DNA of 60,000 nt from Liolophura sinensis (taxonomy: Eukaryota > Mollusca > Polyplacophora > Chitonida > Chitonidae), in contig NC_088295.1 in assembly GCF_032854445.1 (NCBI RefSeq), positions 2,546,501-2,606,500 of the forward strand, read 5' to 3'. Positions 59,926 to 60,000 of the stretch are shown here, piece after piece; the first letter of the stretch is position 1, and every line of letters starts with the position of its first letter. The translations under genes and the position numbers were made by a program. The notes below the pieces were generated by a model. The model was not told where the DNA came from and made no database searches. It worked only from the letters and a program-made list of their open reading frames with translations.

Positions 59926-60000
59926 AACACCACGTATTTCACACAACAACTGACATAAAAGAAAGCGGCTAATCCTGCTCCGCCAGAAATATTTTCTCAT

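Overview
The window is eukaryotic and most likely from a mollusc. The main evidence is a family of tRNA-derived SINEs with a conserved core and an (AAAT)n-type tail of a kind I recognise as widespread in mollusc genomes. At least eight recognisable copies or pieces lie here, on both strands. There is no operon structure, no long host open reading frame and no recognisable host exon. About one third of the 60 kb is tandem repeat. I read it as a repeat-rich intergenic or intronic stretch.

Layout. 1-5.2 kb: the 5' part of a Ty3/gypsy-class LTR retrotransposon on the minus strand (5' LTR, tRNA-Pro-like primer site, one long gag-protease-integrase frame, then the start of reverse transcriptase). 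Integrase precedes reverse transcriptase, as in Gmr1-like elements. The catalytic core of reverse transcriptase is deleted, and a frame-shifted RNase H part runs off the left edge. 6-20.4 kb: minisatellites of about 34, 42-59, 18, 46, 27, 27 and 22 bp, separated by unrecognised sequence. 21.2-22 kb: a 44-bp array in which each unit carries a short inverted repeat. 26-31.2 kb: an (ATTT)n tract grown from a SINE tail, a 46-bp array and a 65-bp array. 33.7-38.4 kb: related 51-bp and 43-bp arrays, a 34-bp array, and a 191-bp segment present twice without a difference. 41.8-47.3 kb: the largest array, a 37/38-bp repeat of about 5.3 kb in total.

47.4-59.1 kb: a diverged segmental duplication, copy A (about 47.42-51.57 kb) and copy B (about 54.13-59.13 kb), with a spacer between. 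Comparing the copies dates several events. Two SINEs and a CACT-tailed element inserted only in A. Six perfect 37-bp repeats exist only in A. A SINE piece that predates the duplication stayed single in A but became an array of about 14 units of 84 bp in B.

The retrotransposon frame is the only coding sequence I can support. No multi-gene system was found. The most interesting material concerns repeat evolution: conversion of a SINE core into a satellite, an integrase-before-RT element lacking its RT core, and hairpin-bearing satellite units. All copy numbers are estimates by eye.
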